Below, piece by piece: positions 53,758 to 62,700 of a stretch of 64,000 nucleotides of DNA (position 1 is the first letter of the stretch; each line of letters opens with the position of its first letter). The position numbers and the translations under genes were made by a program. The DNA lies in assembly GCF_900143085.1 (NCBI RefSeq), contig NZ_FRCZ01000001.1:1054001-1118000 (forward strand), written 5' to 3'. The DNA comes from Gracilibacillus kekensis (GTDB taxonomy: Bacteria > Bacillota > Bacilli > Bacillales > Amphibacillaceae). Under the pieces are notes generated by a model. That model was not told where the DNA came from, ran no database searches, and saw only the letters and a program-made list of their open reading frames with translations.

Positions 53758-54627
53758 TTAACTTTTAATACCAGAAAAGTTTGCACCTTCAATGAAATAT
53801 TTTTGTAAGTACATAAAGATCGCAATAACCGGCAGAATTATAACAACAGTTGCAGCCATCATCGGTCCATATGCCGTTTGCTTATCGAATGTAAATGCCT
53901 GAAGCCCAATTTGCACCGTATATAAAGAGCGATCATTTAAGACGATCAGGGGCCATAAGAAACTGTTCCATCCTGCCTGGAATGTAAAAATACCGAGCGT
54001 TGCCAGTGCAGGTTTAGTTAGCGGCAAGTACAAATTCCAATAAATTCGAAATTCACTGCACCCGTCTATCCGTGCTGATTCCATATATTCATCTGGTAAA
54101 GTTAAGAAAAATTGACGCATAAAGAATACTGCGAACGAACCAGCAGCTCCCGGAAGAATAACCGCCCAGAAATTGTTCAGAAGTCCATGCCCACCTTGAC
54201 CGAGAATGTCGTTCCCACCCATTAATGGCATGTTGTTTAATACAATATACTGTGGGATCATAACCACTACGCCTGGAATCATCATCGCAGCAAGTAACAC
54301 GGCAAAGATAACGTTTCGACCTTTAAATTTCAGCTTCGCAAATGCATATCCACTCATAGAGCCAAACAACAGATTAAATAATACCCCCATAATAGCGAGA
54401 TAAAAGGAGTTAAATAAGTAACGCCCAAAGGGTACAGATTCAAATGCTTCTATATAGTGATCAAAGGTTATCGTAGACGGAAGCCATTGCAGTGGAATCT
54501 TAAATATTTCTGCATCTGGCTTAATCGAAGTTAGCAAGCTCCAAATAAACGGCATGACCATCACAACCGCGATTGCCGAACTTATGGTATAAAAGAGAAG
54601 CTTTTTTAAATTTTGATCTTTTTTCAT
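53758..54627 (-). CDS. Carbohydrate ABC transporter permease (YesQ/MalG type)
   Basis: 289 residues, six helices, EAA loop ESARIDGCSEFRIYWNLYLPLTKPAL. It pairs with the product of 54644-55576 in the mannan oligosaccharide importer. No ATPase gene nearby; a shared MsmX-like ATPase is presumed. Confidence 0.92.
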   Translation of the reverse strand: MKKDQNLKKLLFYTISSAIAVVMVMPFIWSLLTSIKPDAEIFKIPLQWLPSTITFDHYIEAFESVPFGRYLFNSFYLAIMGVLFNLLFGSMSGYAFAKLKFKGRNVIFAVLLAAMMIPGVVVMIPQYIVLNNMPLMGGNDILGQGGHGLLNNFWAVILPGAAGSFAVFFMRQFFLTLPDEYMESARIDGCSEFRIYWNLYLPLTKPALATLGIFTFQAGWNSFLWPLIVLNDRSLYTVQIGLQAFTFDKQTAYGPMMAATVVIILPVIAIFMYLQKYFIEGANFSGIKS

Positions 54628-54643
54628 CTCACGTCCTCCCCTC

Positions 54644-55576
54644 TTAATCCTTACTTTGATTTATCTTAAAGTTTATAGCCGTAAATATTAAAATTGTTAA
54701 CGTCAGAACAAGGGCCTGAGCCGATGCAAAGCCCATTTGCAACTGTTCAAATCCCGTAGTATAAATATGGTATACAATCGTTTTCGTTGAATTCGCCGGA
54801 CCACCTTGGGTTAATACATACGCCTGGTCAAAAATCTGTAGCGCTCCAATAATAGTCATCGTACTTACTAATAATGTCGTAGGGCGAAGCATAGGAAATG
54901 TTATATGAATAAGTTGTTTAAAGGCGGATGCACCATCAATTCTTGCTGCTTCGTATAGCTGAGCAGGGATCCCCTTAATACCAGCCATGTAAATGATCAT
55001 GTTGCCTCCAACACCAAGCCAGAGCGTAACCGCAATAACAGAAGCCATAGCTGGACCAGATTCAGACAACCATGCAGGACCAGTAATCCCTACATATTTT
55101 AATAATTGATTAACAATCCCATATTCTGAATTCAACATCCATAGCCATACAATGGAAGCCGCTACTGCCGATGTTACGGTTGGCATATAAAAAGCGAGTC
55201 GAAATAGCGTAACACCGCGAAACGGCTGAGTAACCAACACAGCTAATAGTAACGAAATAATTATCATCAGCGGTACATAAAATAGTGTCAACAAGCCGAC
55301 ATTTCTAAAAGTCTGCCATAGAATGGCATCATCCATTAGTCGCTTAAAATTATCCAAGCCCACCCAGCTCATGGTGCTGATGATATCATAATTGGTAAAA
55401 CTGAGGAATATCGCCATACCAATTGGAATCACCATAAAAATGACAAATAAAATGAGTGTAGGGGCAATTAAGAAATATGCTGCCCGAGACTGATAGCGGT
55501 TAAAGCCACTTTTTTTGGAAGCAGAGCCAAGAGAGAGGGTACTCTCTTGTGCTCTGCCTATATTACTCAGCTTCAT
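54644..55576 (-). CDS. Sugar ABC transporter permease (YesP/MalF type)
   Basis: 310 residues, six helices, EAA loop EAARIDGASAFKQLIHITFPMLRPTTL. N-terminus carries about 25 polar residues before the first helix. Its start overlaps the end of the binding-protein gene by 14 bases, showing translational coupling. Confidence 0.92.
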   Translation of the reverse strand: MKLSNIGRAQESTLSLGSASKKSGFNRYQSRAAYFLIAPTLILFVIFMVIPIGMAIFLSFTNYDIISTMSWVGLDNFKRLMDDAILWQTFRNVGLLTLFYVPLMIIISLLLAVLVTQPFRGVTLFRLAFYMPTVTSAVAASIVWLWMLNSEYGIVNQLLKYVGITGPAWLSESGPAMASVIAVTLWLGVGGNMIIYMAGIKGIPAQLYEAARIDGASAFKQLIHITFPMLRPTTLLVSTMTIIGALQIFDQAYVLTQGGPANSTKTIVYHIYTTGFEQLQMGFASAQALVLTLTILIFTAINFKINQSKD

Positions 55577-56864
55577 TTTCCTCTAGCATCCTATCTCCCT
55601 CTTTTTGGGCTTTTTCTAACGTTTCTTCTGCTGATTGCTCTTCCAAAACGAACTTCTCCAGATTTGGAATTAACGCATCAAGTTCAGCAACTGAATAACC
55701 CGGATGACGCGGGCGAATCTTAGAAAACTCCAAAGCATCGATAAACGGCTTCCAGAAAGGATCGTCTTGGAAGAATGGATCCTCAAGAGCAACTTTATTA
55801 CCCGGCATGTTTAAGCTTGTTTTACCCCATTCGAGCGCATTTTCTGGTTCTGCTAACCACCATTTAATAAATTCCCAGGCAGCTTCTTTCTTTTCGGAGG
55901 CTTCTGGAACAGCTAAACCAAAGCCACCCATAACTGCTCCTTGGTCACCATTTGGACCTGCTGGCGGTGGAACAACACCATAGTTTAACTGGTCACTATA
56001 CTGTTCATACGTACGCAAATCCCATGGACCCGTAAAGTGCATCGATGATTTTCCCGTGATAAACGGATGTTGTGCACCCTCCAGTCCTTTGTCGAATCCA
56101 GGCTTATATACTTCATCTTCAAACAGTAATTTGCTCCAGAAATCAAGAACTTCTAAACCTGCATCACTATTATAAGCAGTTGCTGATAAATCATCTGTCA
56201 GCATTTGACCACCAGCTTGTTGAATCCACATATTAAACAACCCTAAATCACTTAAGGAGAAACCTACTCGTTCAAAATCATTTCCGTTTTTCACTGTAAG
56301 CTTTTTCGCTGCATCTCGTAGCTCTTCCCATGTGGAAGGCGGCTCAAGCCCTGCTTCTTCAAAATGGTCTTTATTATAGAACAACGCCCTTGTATCAACC
56401 GTTAACGGCAAACCATATAAGTTACCATCATGGCTTAATTCCTTTAAAGCTTCTCCGAAAAAGTCATCCTCCGAGATACCATCGGCTTCCATGTATTCAT
56501 TAATGGGATGTAGAACTCCTTTTGGAGCATAAAGAGACGTTCTCCATCGATCCCAAAGTAATACGTCAGGAACTTGACCAGACGTGATACCTGTCATAAA
56601 CTTAGTAACTAAATCTTCTTGAATGACATATTCTACTTCGATGCGATCCTGAGAATCGTTAAACTTTTCAACCATATGGTTAAACTGCTCTTCCCCTTCA
56701 CCGGTCCAGTCACCCCAAAATGTCAGGTTAACCTTCTCATCGTTTGAACCGCTTTCATTTTCGCTGGTAGCGGAATCGTCACCGCTACAACCTACTAATG
56801 CTAAAAACAGAATTAAACCTAACATAGCCATCCACTTTAATTGGATATTTTTCATCGCCGTCAC
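55563..56864 (-). CDS. Extracellular sugar-binding lipoprotein (mannan importer)
   Basis: 433 residues. Lipoprotein signal (KWMAMLGLILFLALVGC, Cys about 26), acidic spacer, and a family 1 solute-binding fold (NLTFWGDWTGEGEEQFNHMVEKFN, DVLLWDRWRTSLYAPKG, GVVPPPAGPNGDQGAVMGGFGLAVP). It likely captures alpha-1,6-manno-oligosaccharides from the secreted GH76. It follows GH125 by 14 bases and precedes the permeases. Confidence 0.92.
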   Translation of the reverse strand: MTAMKNIQLKWMAMLGLILFLALVGCSGDDSATSENESGSNDEKVNLTFWGDWTGEGEEQFNHMVEKFNDSQDRIEVEYVIQEDLVTKFMTGITSGQVPDVLLWDRWRTSLYAPKGVLHPINEYMEADGISEDDFFGEALKELSHDGNLYGLPLTVDTRALFYNKDHFEEAGLEPPSTWEELRDAAKKLTVKNGNDFERVGFSLSDLGLFNMWIQQAGGQMLTDDLSATAYNSDAGLEVLDFWSKLLFEDEVYKPGFDKGLEGAQHPFITGKSSMHFTGPWDLRTYEQYSDQLNYGVVPPPAGPNGDQGAVMGGFGLAVPEASEKKEAAWEFIKWWLAEPENALEWGKTSLNMPGNKVALEDPFFQDDPFWKPFIDALEFSKIRPRHPGYSVAELDALIPNLEKFVLEEQSAEETLEKAQKEGDRMLEENEAE

Positions 56865-56878
56865 TCCTCGTATATTAG

Positions 56879-58165
56879 TTAATCTGAACCCTTATCTGTT
56901 ATACTCATAATAAATTCACAAAACATGGCGTTCGCCCATGAAAACCATTTACGGGTAAATTCATTAGGGTTATCGACATGGAAGCCCTCATGGAGATAGC
57001 CAGTTCCAGCATCCGTAGTTTCAAAGAGTTTTAGTAACTCCTCTTTTTCTTCAGAAGAATTTGTTGTCAGCCCTTGAATCGCTAGCGCAATATGCCATAC
57101 ATATTGATCGGGTGTATGCGGGCTGCCAATACCTTTAGCAGCCATTCCTTCAAAGTAATAAGGATTTTCTTTACTTAAAATAAAAGCTCTCGTATTTTGA
57201 TAGATTTCATCCTCAATTCTACAGTAACCGAGGTATGGCAATGCTAGTAAACTCGGTACATTGGCATCATCCATCAAATTGTAATTCCCAAAACCATCTG
57301 TCTCGTAAGCATATATTTTTCCGTACTTCGGATGATCAACAATCCCATATTTATCAATTCCAGCTTGAATTTCATCTTTCAGTTTCCTTACACTATTTAG
57401 GATAGAGCTGGAGTTATAAAATGTCGTCAGAATTTCTTCCATATAGTTAAGAACTACAATTGCAAACATGTTGGAAGGAATCAGATAGCCATATTTACAT
57501 GCGTCATCACTCGGTCTGAAACCCGACCATGTCATGCCCGTGTAACGTACTGGTTCACCAAAACCCTCACGCGTCAGTGTATCTGACGGCTGACAATTTT
57601 CTCGTTGGAATCTATAACTCGAAAATTCTTCGTGGTTTTGCTCTACCTTCCAAACCTCGATTATCTTCTTAACTGCTTTCAAAAAGTTATCGTCAAAGTG
57701 ACTAGTAATCCCTGTCTTCTTCCAAAATAGATAAGATAATTGAATAGGATAGCATAATGAATCAATTTCATATTTTCTTTCCCAGATCCAATCTGACATA
57801 TCAGTTATGTCCTTTTGATGTCCATCTCCGTTAGCCTCTTTATTAAACGCATTTGCATAAGGGTCAAGATTAATATAATAGATTTGCCGGTTAATCACAC
57901 CTTCAATCATACGAGCAATTGTCTTATCTTGATCAGCAATTGCAAGGTAGGGCTTTACTTGAGCAGCTGAATCTCGCAACCACATTGCAGGAATGTCACC
58001 AGTTATAATAAAAGTAAATCGTTCATCTAACTCCTCCACTGTGGTTTGTATCGTATTTTTAAAACAATTTTCAAACATTTTTGCAAGCTTTGGACGATCT
58101 GCTAATTGTTTGGTGACATGTTCCATCACATCAGTCATTGCTACCGGTAATTCATTCGTTCTCAT
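56879..58165 (-). CDS. GH125 family exo-alpha-1,6-mannosidase
   Basis: 428 residues, cytosolic. The family signature DIPAMWLRDSAAQVKPY is at about 57-73. TWSGFRPSDDAC places the catalytic acid at Asp220, and LHEGFH places the base at Glu393, the same numbers as in the Clostridium perfringens enzyme as I recall them. It removes single mannose units from alpha-1,6-linked oligosaccharides by inversion. First gene of the operon after the regulator, with an operator-like direct repeat and a cre-like site upstream. Together with GH76 it defines alpha-1,6-mannan as the substrate. Confidence 0.94.
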   Translation of the reverse strand: MRTNELPVAMTDVMEHVTKQLADRPKLAKMFENCFKNTIQTTVEELDERFTFIITGDIPAMWLRDSAAQVKPYLAIADQDKTIARMIEGVINRQIYYINLDPYANAFNKEANGDGHQKDITDMSDWIWERKYEIDSLCYPIQLSYLFWKKTGITSHFDDNFLKAVKKIIEVWKVEQNHEEFSSYRFQRENCQPSDTLTREGFGEPVRYTGMTWSGFRPSDDACKYGYLIPSNMFAIVVLNYMEEILTTFYNSSSILNSVRKLKDEIQAGIDKYGIVDHPKYGKIYAYETDGFGNYNLMDDANVPSLLALPYLGYCRIEDEIYQNTRAFILSKENPYYFEGMAAKGIGSPHTPDQYVWHIALAIQGLTTNSSEEKEELLKLFETTDAGTGYLHEGFHVDNPNEFTRKWFSWANAMFCEFIMSITDKGSD

Positions 58166-58188
58166 TTATGTACTCACCTCCTTTTTTC

Positions 58189-58229
58189 TGAAGCGCTTAC
58201 AAATAGTATATATGATATACAAATAGTAT
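58189..58229 (-). promoter_or_regulatory. Operator region of the mannan operon
   Basis: A cre-like TGAAGCGCTTAC (58189-58200, plus strand) is followed by two direct copies of ACAAATAGTAT, at 58199-58209 and 58219-58229, exactly 20 bases apart (two helical turns), with ATATGATAT between. These lie 25-65 bases upstream of the GH125 start, fitting a GntR-type dimer site. Confidence 0.6.
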
Positions 58230-58345
58230 GTCAATAGGAAAATAAATATAACATATGAATATACCATTTGTAGTAGAAAAAGAATTTTTATGTAAGGAAT
58301 GGAGGTTTATATTAATGCAGTATGTGTCAATTTTATTATTTAAAG

Positions 58346-58376
58346 AAAAAAATACGCCTCATCAATAGTAGAGGCG
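58346..58376 (-). terminator. Terminator between the regulator and the mannan operon
   Basis: On the minus strand GCGCCTC, a 10-base loop and GAGGCGT form a 7-bp stem followed by ATTTTTTTC. It lies about 15 bases after the regulator stop, so the operon has its own promoter. Confidence 0.8.
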
Positions 58377-58390
58377 CAAATTAACCTGTA

Positions 58391-59551
58391 TCATTTTTTT
58401 ACTGCCAACGATGCTGTGGAGTTACCAATTATTAGATTAGCATCTAATACTATACGATTTGGAACTACATTGTCATCACCTTTATTTCTTAATTTCATTA
58501 GGATTTCAAATACTTTTTGACCCATCTGTTCCTGATCCTGAGCCAAGTAAGTGAGTTGGAATTCCCCTATATGTGTCGGCGGGCTATCAAAGCAGATAAT
58601 TGAAACATCTTCAGGCACAGACATCCCTAACTCTTTTACAGCTTCAATCGCCATTAAAGCAATATAATATTCTGCAGCAAATAAAGCTGTTATAGATGGA
58701 TGATCTAGCAAATGTTTTTTTATTTTTTCTATGTCTTGATTAATATTAGGCGGCCGAAATGAGTTTGGCAGTGTGGACGTTAAGCTATTTATCCAAAGGT
58801 CCCGATCAACCATTACACCATTTTCTGCATGCGCTTGAATAAACCCTTCAATCCGATCCTCCAAAGGAGTGGTATCATTTGGAGGCGGAGTCATCAAACC
58901 AATATGCCTATGGCCTAAGTCCAACAAGTATTCAGCGCCTTTTCTGGCTGCCTCCACATTATTTGTACTTACTGATGCCGTAGATATACCCTTCAAGTGA
59001 CGATCAACTAATACTAACGGAAATTTATTCAAGACGAGCTTTAAGATTTCCTCGTTAAAATATTCTGCTTGAGCAGGAAAGATAATGAGCCCCTCTACCC
59101 CAAGTTCCACCAATTCTCGAATCGCTTTTTGCTCGATGTCTACGATTCCAAAGGTACGACGTAGCACTAAGAAGCAAGAGTGTTTTGCGGTACACTTTTC
59201 AATAGATGAAATAAGTGCTGTCCCGTAGCTATCATCGAAATCTGTAATCACTAAACCAATCAGCGGAGCAGTCCTCTCTTTTTTCGATAACTTTCCATCA
59301 TCTTCAACTGACTCTTTTTCGTTGGTAGAAGTATGTTTTACAAAAGACCCTCTTCCCGGCTGTCTTATAATCAATCCTTCCGTTGCTAATAATTCAAGTG
59401 CTTTTTTAGTTGTGATTCTACTGACCTCAAATTGCTGGGATAATTCTTTCTCTGAGGGGACACGGTCTCCCTCTTTATATACACCTAGGTTTATATCGTT
59501 CTTTATATTCTCATATAAAACTTCATATAATGGCTTTGACAAAGCAAACAC
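58391..59551 (-). CDS. GntR-LacI hybrid transcriptional regulator (AraR type)
   Basis: 386 residues. GntR winged helix at about 8-72 (LYEVLYENIKNDINLGVYKEGDRVPSEKELSQQFEVSRITTKKALELLATEGLIIRQPGRGSFV), a charged linker, then a LacI/periplasmic-binding-like sugar sensor at about 95-385 (GLVITDFDDSYGTALISSIE, EGLIIFPAQAEYF, VSIICFDSPPTHIGEF). Same architecture as AraR. It most likely represses the downstream mannan operon until a manno-oligosaccharide binds. Its own upstream region has repeated ATGTTATATC. Confidence 0.9.
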   Translation of the reverse strand: MFALSKPLYEVLYENIKNDINLGVYKEGDRVPSEKELSQQFEVSRITTKKALELLATEGLIIRQPGRGSFVKHTSTNEKESVEDDGKLSKKERTAPLIGLVITDFDDSYGTALISSIEKCTAKHSCFLVLRRTFGIVDIEQKAIRELVELGVEGLIIFPAQAEYFNEEILKLVLNKFPLVLVDRHLKGISTASVSTNNVEAARKGAEYLLDLGHRHIGLMTPPPNDTTPLEDRIEGFIQAHAENGVMVDRDLWINSLTSTLPNSFRPPNINQDIEKIKKHLLDHPSITALFAAEYYIALMAIEAVKELGMSVPEDVSIICFDSPPTHIGEFQLTYLAQDQEQMGQKVFEILMKLRNKGDDNVVPNRIVLDANLIIGNSTASLAVKK

Positions 59552-59577
59552 ACCAACCTTTATTTAAACATCTACTT

Positions 59578-59610
59578 AATGTTATATCATGTTATATCAT
59601 ATTTGTAAAG
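59578..59610 (-). promoter_or_regulatory. Direct repeats upstream of the regulator (possible autoregulatory operator)
   Basis: ATGTTATATC occurs twice in tandem (about 59579-59598), followed by ATATTTGTA. The same TATATC/ATTTGTA elements recur upstream of GH125 (TTTGTATATC on the minus strand), supporting a common regulator site. Confidence 0.5.
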
Positions 59611-59651
59611 CCTCCTATGGAATGTGGCATGGATTGTAAGATTCATATGCT

Positions 59652-60130
59652 ATGGTACTTACAGAACCAAGAGCTGACTTATATCGTAATGGTAAGCATA
59701 TTGCATATTCCACTCTTCCTGCTACATTCCCGGTTGAAAATGGTATTATAGAAGTATCATCTGGTTCTCACGGAATTAACAGAATGCATTACGTTAATGA
59801 GGAAGAAAAAGAGTATCCCTTACTTCCAGACACTAAATCCATTAGAGGCTTACGTTTGAAACTAGACGATCAATATCCTACTTTAAGTAAGTGGATTGGA
59901 TTCATATCGATATGCACACTTTTAGTAGTTACCATTCTAGGTCTCCCCCAAATAGCAGAAAGTCTAACTCAAATTCCTTGGGTTGCTGATAATATAGGCA
60001 CGTTTGAATCTCCCATAAAATTAGGTCCGATTGATAACATTATAATTGCCGGATTGGAGCACTTGCTGGGGCAGAACGAGCACTTCTGTTACGTAACAAA
60101 CGTTTACTTGCTTTATTAAAAGTGAATTGA
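59652..60130 (+). pseudogene. Hypothetical membrane protein, frameshifted and perhaps 5'-truncated
   Basis: The frame from 59652 (LTEPRADLYRNGKHIAYSTLPATFPVENGIIEVSSGSHGINRMHYV) reads as a native soluble domain followed by a membrane helix (WIGFISICTLLVVTILGLPQ). Near 60050 the sense shifts: in the next frame the bases encode GALAGAERALLLRNKRLLALLKVN and stop at 60128-60130, whereas the open frame runs into EHFCYVTNVYLLY. A one-base deletion near 60049-60054 explains this. The start lacks a ribosome binding site and homologues, as I recall, begin earlier. Function unknown. Confidence 0.65.
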
Positions 60131-60268
60131 CAAAGTAATTACGACTCCGTTGAATAATGCTATAAGGGTTAATGAGAAGTAACAAATTAGATGTTTGAAA
60201 TAAGAACGCACTAAATCGGTGATATGTTTAACATCATAAAAATAAAACTCTTAAGAGGAGTGTTTGAG

Positions 60269-60859
60269 TTGAAAAAAATGACATTGATTCTAATTTTATT
60301 GTTCGCCTCCATATTAACCACTGCATGTGCTAATAAAGCGGAAGATAAAACAACGGTTGCAAATGATAAGGAAGTATTCTATACGGGGGGCTACTTTAAT
60401 TTACATGAAGACGTGGAGAGTTTAGAGAATTTAGCAAACCTAGTCGTAAAAGGAAAGGTTCTTGGAACTACCGTGGAGTGGAGAGATCCTGCAATCGAAC
60501 CAGACGAAACGGATGATGAATATTCTAACCCTGGTGGTGAAATTGATCACACTAAATTAATATTTACTGTCCACAAAGTTAAAGTAGATCATTCATATAA
60601 GGGTGATATCGAAAAAGGTGATATTATTGAGGTCAAACAAATCGGCGGTGAAATAGGAAACACAATAATGATTGATGAGGATGTCTCTTATTTAGAAAAA
60701 GATAAAGAATACATTTTATTTTTAGAAACACTTGATGATTCACCTGCTAATTTATTAAATCCATTTCAAGGTTCTTATGAATATGAAAACGGAAAAATAA
60801 TAAGCAACCCTAATAATACGATTACAATAAAATTAGAAACACTAGAGAAACTCGAATAA
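60269..60859 (+). CDS. Hypothetical lipoprotein
   Basis: About 196 residues. A TTG at 60269 with AAGAGGAG six bases upstream starts a lipoprotein signal (KKMTLILILLFASILTTAC), preferred over the ATG at 60224. The mature part is acidic with a beta-rich region (NLANLVVKGKVLGTTVEW, TKLIFTVHKVKVDHSYKGDIEKGDIIEVKQIGG, EYILFLETLDDS), similar in pattern to Bacillus proteins of unknown function. Attached to the outer membrane face. Confidence 0.78.
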   Translation: MKKMTLILILLFASILTTACANKAEDKTTVANDKEVFYTGGYFNLHEDVESLENLANLVVKGKVLGTTVEWRDPAIEPDETDDEYSNPGGEIDHTKLIFTVHKVKVDHSYKGDIEKGDIIEVKQIGGEIGNTIMIDEDVSYLEKDKEYILFLETLDDSPANLLNPFQGSYEYENGKIISNPNNTITIKLETLEKLE

Positions 60860-61114
60860 AATTTAGTCTACATTTATTTTATGGGCGAGCTTTAAGTGAG
60901 GAGCCTTGCACTCTTTTTCGAAAGCTCAACATAAAGTAGACATTAAGTCATTAGTAAAAAGGAAGAATAATTCTTTCAATTGATTAAATCGACCTTCTAC
61001 TTTGAAATTGCAAATGAAATAACCACTCATTCATTACATAATCATCATATTATCGTGTTAATCTTTTTATTAAATTCTTCCTCATAGCATGTTCCATCCG
61101 TAGATGTAAAAACC

Positions 61115-62377
61115 TCACCCCCTCCCAACAAACTGCCCATATTCCTTAAAAAACCCCAATTCCACAGTGCCAACTGGTCCATTCCGATGTTTTTGAAGAA
61201 TCACCTCCATCACATCCGCCTTATCAGTTTCCTTCTGATAATAATCCTCCCGGTACAAAAACATAATGAGATCGGCATCCTGTTCAATATTGCCAGATCC
61301 TCTTAAGTCCGACATAAGTGGCCGTTTGTTATGCCTTGCCTCCACACCCCTTGATAATTGCGATAATAACAGGATTGGCACCTCCATTTCAATCGCTAAC
61401 AACTTTATTTCGCGGGTCATTTCACCGATCGAAATATCCTCTCGATCATATTGCTTTGCTGGTATGATCATTTGTAGATAATCAACAATGATAATGTGTT
61501 TCGCGTCAGGATTCTGATGGATTTGCCCTCTGATCGCATAACGTATTTCACTAATTGTTCGTTTCTTATCAAAAATCGTTAGGTCCCAATTAGATATTTC
61601 ACCTACCGCAAGACTTGCTTGTTGATAATCTTTTTCGGAAAAGGAAGACGTTCTCCACTTCTGTCCGTTCACACGCGCCTCTGCCGAAGTCATTCGTTGT
61701 AACAGCTGTTTACTGCCCATTTCCAAACTAATAATCGTTGCTGCGTCGCCGTTCTTGCAATGGCTCGCTGCCAGATTTAAAGCAAAGGCAGTCTTCCCAA
61801 CAGATGGTCTGGCAGCTACTATAATTAAATCTCCTTTTTGCCAGCCACCTGTCATATCATCTAATTCCTGATAGGTGGACATAAATCCTGTCGGTCCGTC
61901 GCTTGCATACATCTCCTCGGTTAATTCGATTAAATAATCATAGGTTGTCTTCTCCTGCCTGTTCGCCCCTTCTTCGCGGAAATGTTGTAAATTCTTGATG
62001 AGCGCATCCAGCCCTTCCTCCGAAGGATTCGATGTATATTTCAGTGCCGCTTCCCGTCCTTTCCGAATGCGATAGGCGTCTTTAATCAATCGTTCATGAT
62101 GTTTGAAATTGACTGTCGTTGCTACAGACTCTGCCATTTTTAATAAATAGGACACTTCTCCGACTTCGTGTATCGCCTTGCCTAAATGTGTCGTCACCAC
62201 GGGGATATCGATAAACTCCTGTTGCTCTGACGCCTTTTGCATCGATCGGTAAATCAGTTGATGGTTCTTGTGATAAAAATGCTTAACTTCCAACTCCAAA
62301 TCTTTGATCAATGTCCCGTCAACTAAGACAGCACCAAGTACGGCAACCTCTGCTTCATAATTGACAAGAGCAGTCAT
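61115..62377 (-). CDS. Replicative DNA helicase, phage DnaB type
   Basis: 420 residues. N-terminal DnaB domain (YEAEVAVLGAVLVDGTLIKDL), RecA-like motor with Walker A ARPSVGKTAFAL, Walker B IIIVDYLQMI, and the H3 glutamine region LLLSQLSRGVE. The start is set at the ATG at 62377, which overlaps the stop of the preceding gene as ATGA; a longer frame to 62467 lies inside that gene. The module DnaD, loader, helicase is phage-like and differs from chromosomal dnaC. Probably prophage or integrative element replication. Confidence 0.9.
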   Translation of the reverse strand: MTALVNYEAEVAVLGAVLVDGTLIKDLELEVKHFYHKNHQLIYRSMQKASEQQEFIDIPVVTTHLGKAIHEVGEVSYLLKMAESVATTVNFKHHERLIKDAYRIRKGREAALKYTSNPSEEGLDALIKNLQHFREEGANRQEKTTYDYLIELTEEMYASDGPTGFMSTYQELDDMTGGWQKGDLIIVAARPSVGKTAFALNLAASHCKNGDAATIISLEMGSKQLLQRMTSAEARVNGQKWRTSSFSEKDYQQASLAVGEISNWDLTIFDKKRTISEIRYAIRGQIHQNPDAKHIIIVDYLQMIIPAKQYDREDISIGEMTREIKLLAIEMEVPILLLSQLSRGVEARHNKRPLMSDLRGSGNIEQDADLIMFLYREDYYQKETDKADVMEVILQKHRNGPVGTVELGFFKEYGQFVGRG

Positions 62378-62700
62378 GATTTCGCCTTCTCCTTGATCAG
62401 CGTCTTCATTTGAACTCGAAATCGTTGCTTTACCTCTAGTGGTACGTTGCCAGCTTCTTCTTTCCATCGCTTCATTCTTGTTAAATACACATTGTCTTCA
62501 GGTGGATAGTCAGCAATCGCAGCGATCGTCGGAGGAAAAGGGTTACTTGCCGCATAGTCAGAAAGCTGCTTGAGCAAACCTTGATAGTCCATTTTCATAA
62601 GAACGGGAATAAGTAAGTTCCCTTTCCGTTCTGTCATTTCAAAGTTCGGATAGAGGGCCGCAATACTTTCCAATACATCGATTGCCTCATCTCTCGTCAT
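62374..62700 (-). CDS. G39P-like helicase loader/inhibitor
   Basis: 108 residues. MTRDEAIDVLESIAALYPNFEMTER and YAASNPFPPTIAAIADYP match the N-terminal domain of phage SPP1 G39P, which loads and restrains the replicative helicase. Start at 62700 after AAAGGGG. Ends in a 4-base ATGA overlap with the helicase gene and starts inside the restored 3' end of dnaD. Confidence 0.82.
   Translation of the reverse strand: MTRDEAIDVLESIAALYPNFEMTERKGNLLIPVLMKMDYQGLLKQLSDYAASNPFPPTIAAIADYPPEDNVYLTRMKRWKEEAGNVPLEVKQRFRVQMKTLIKEKAKS

Noticed and set aside
62377-62467. N-terminal extension of the DnaB-type helicase
   Set aside because: It lies within the preceding gene; the ATGA overlap and the usual DnaB N-terminus support the start at 62377.
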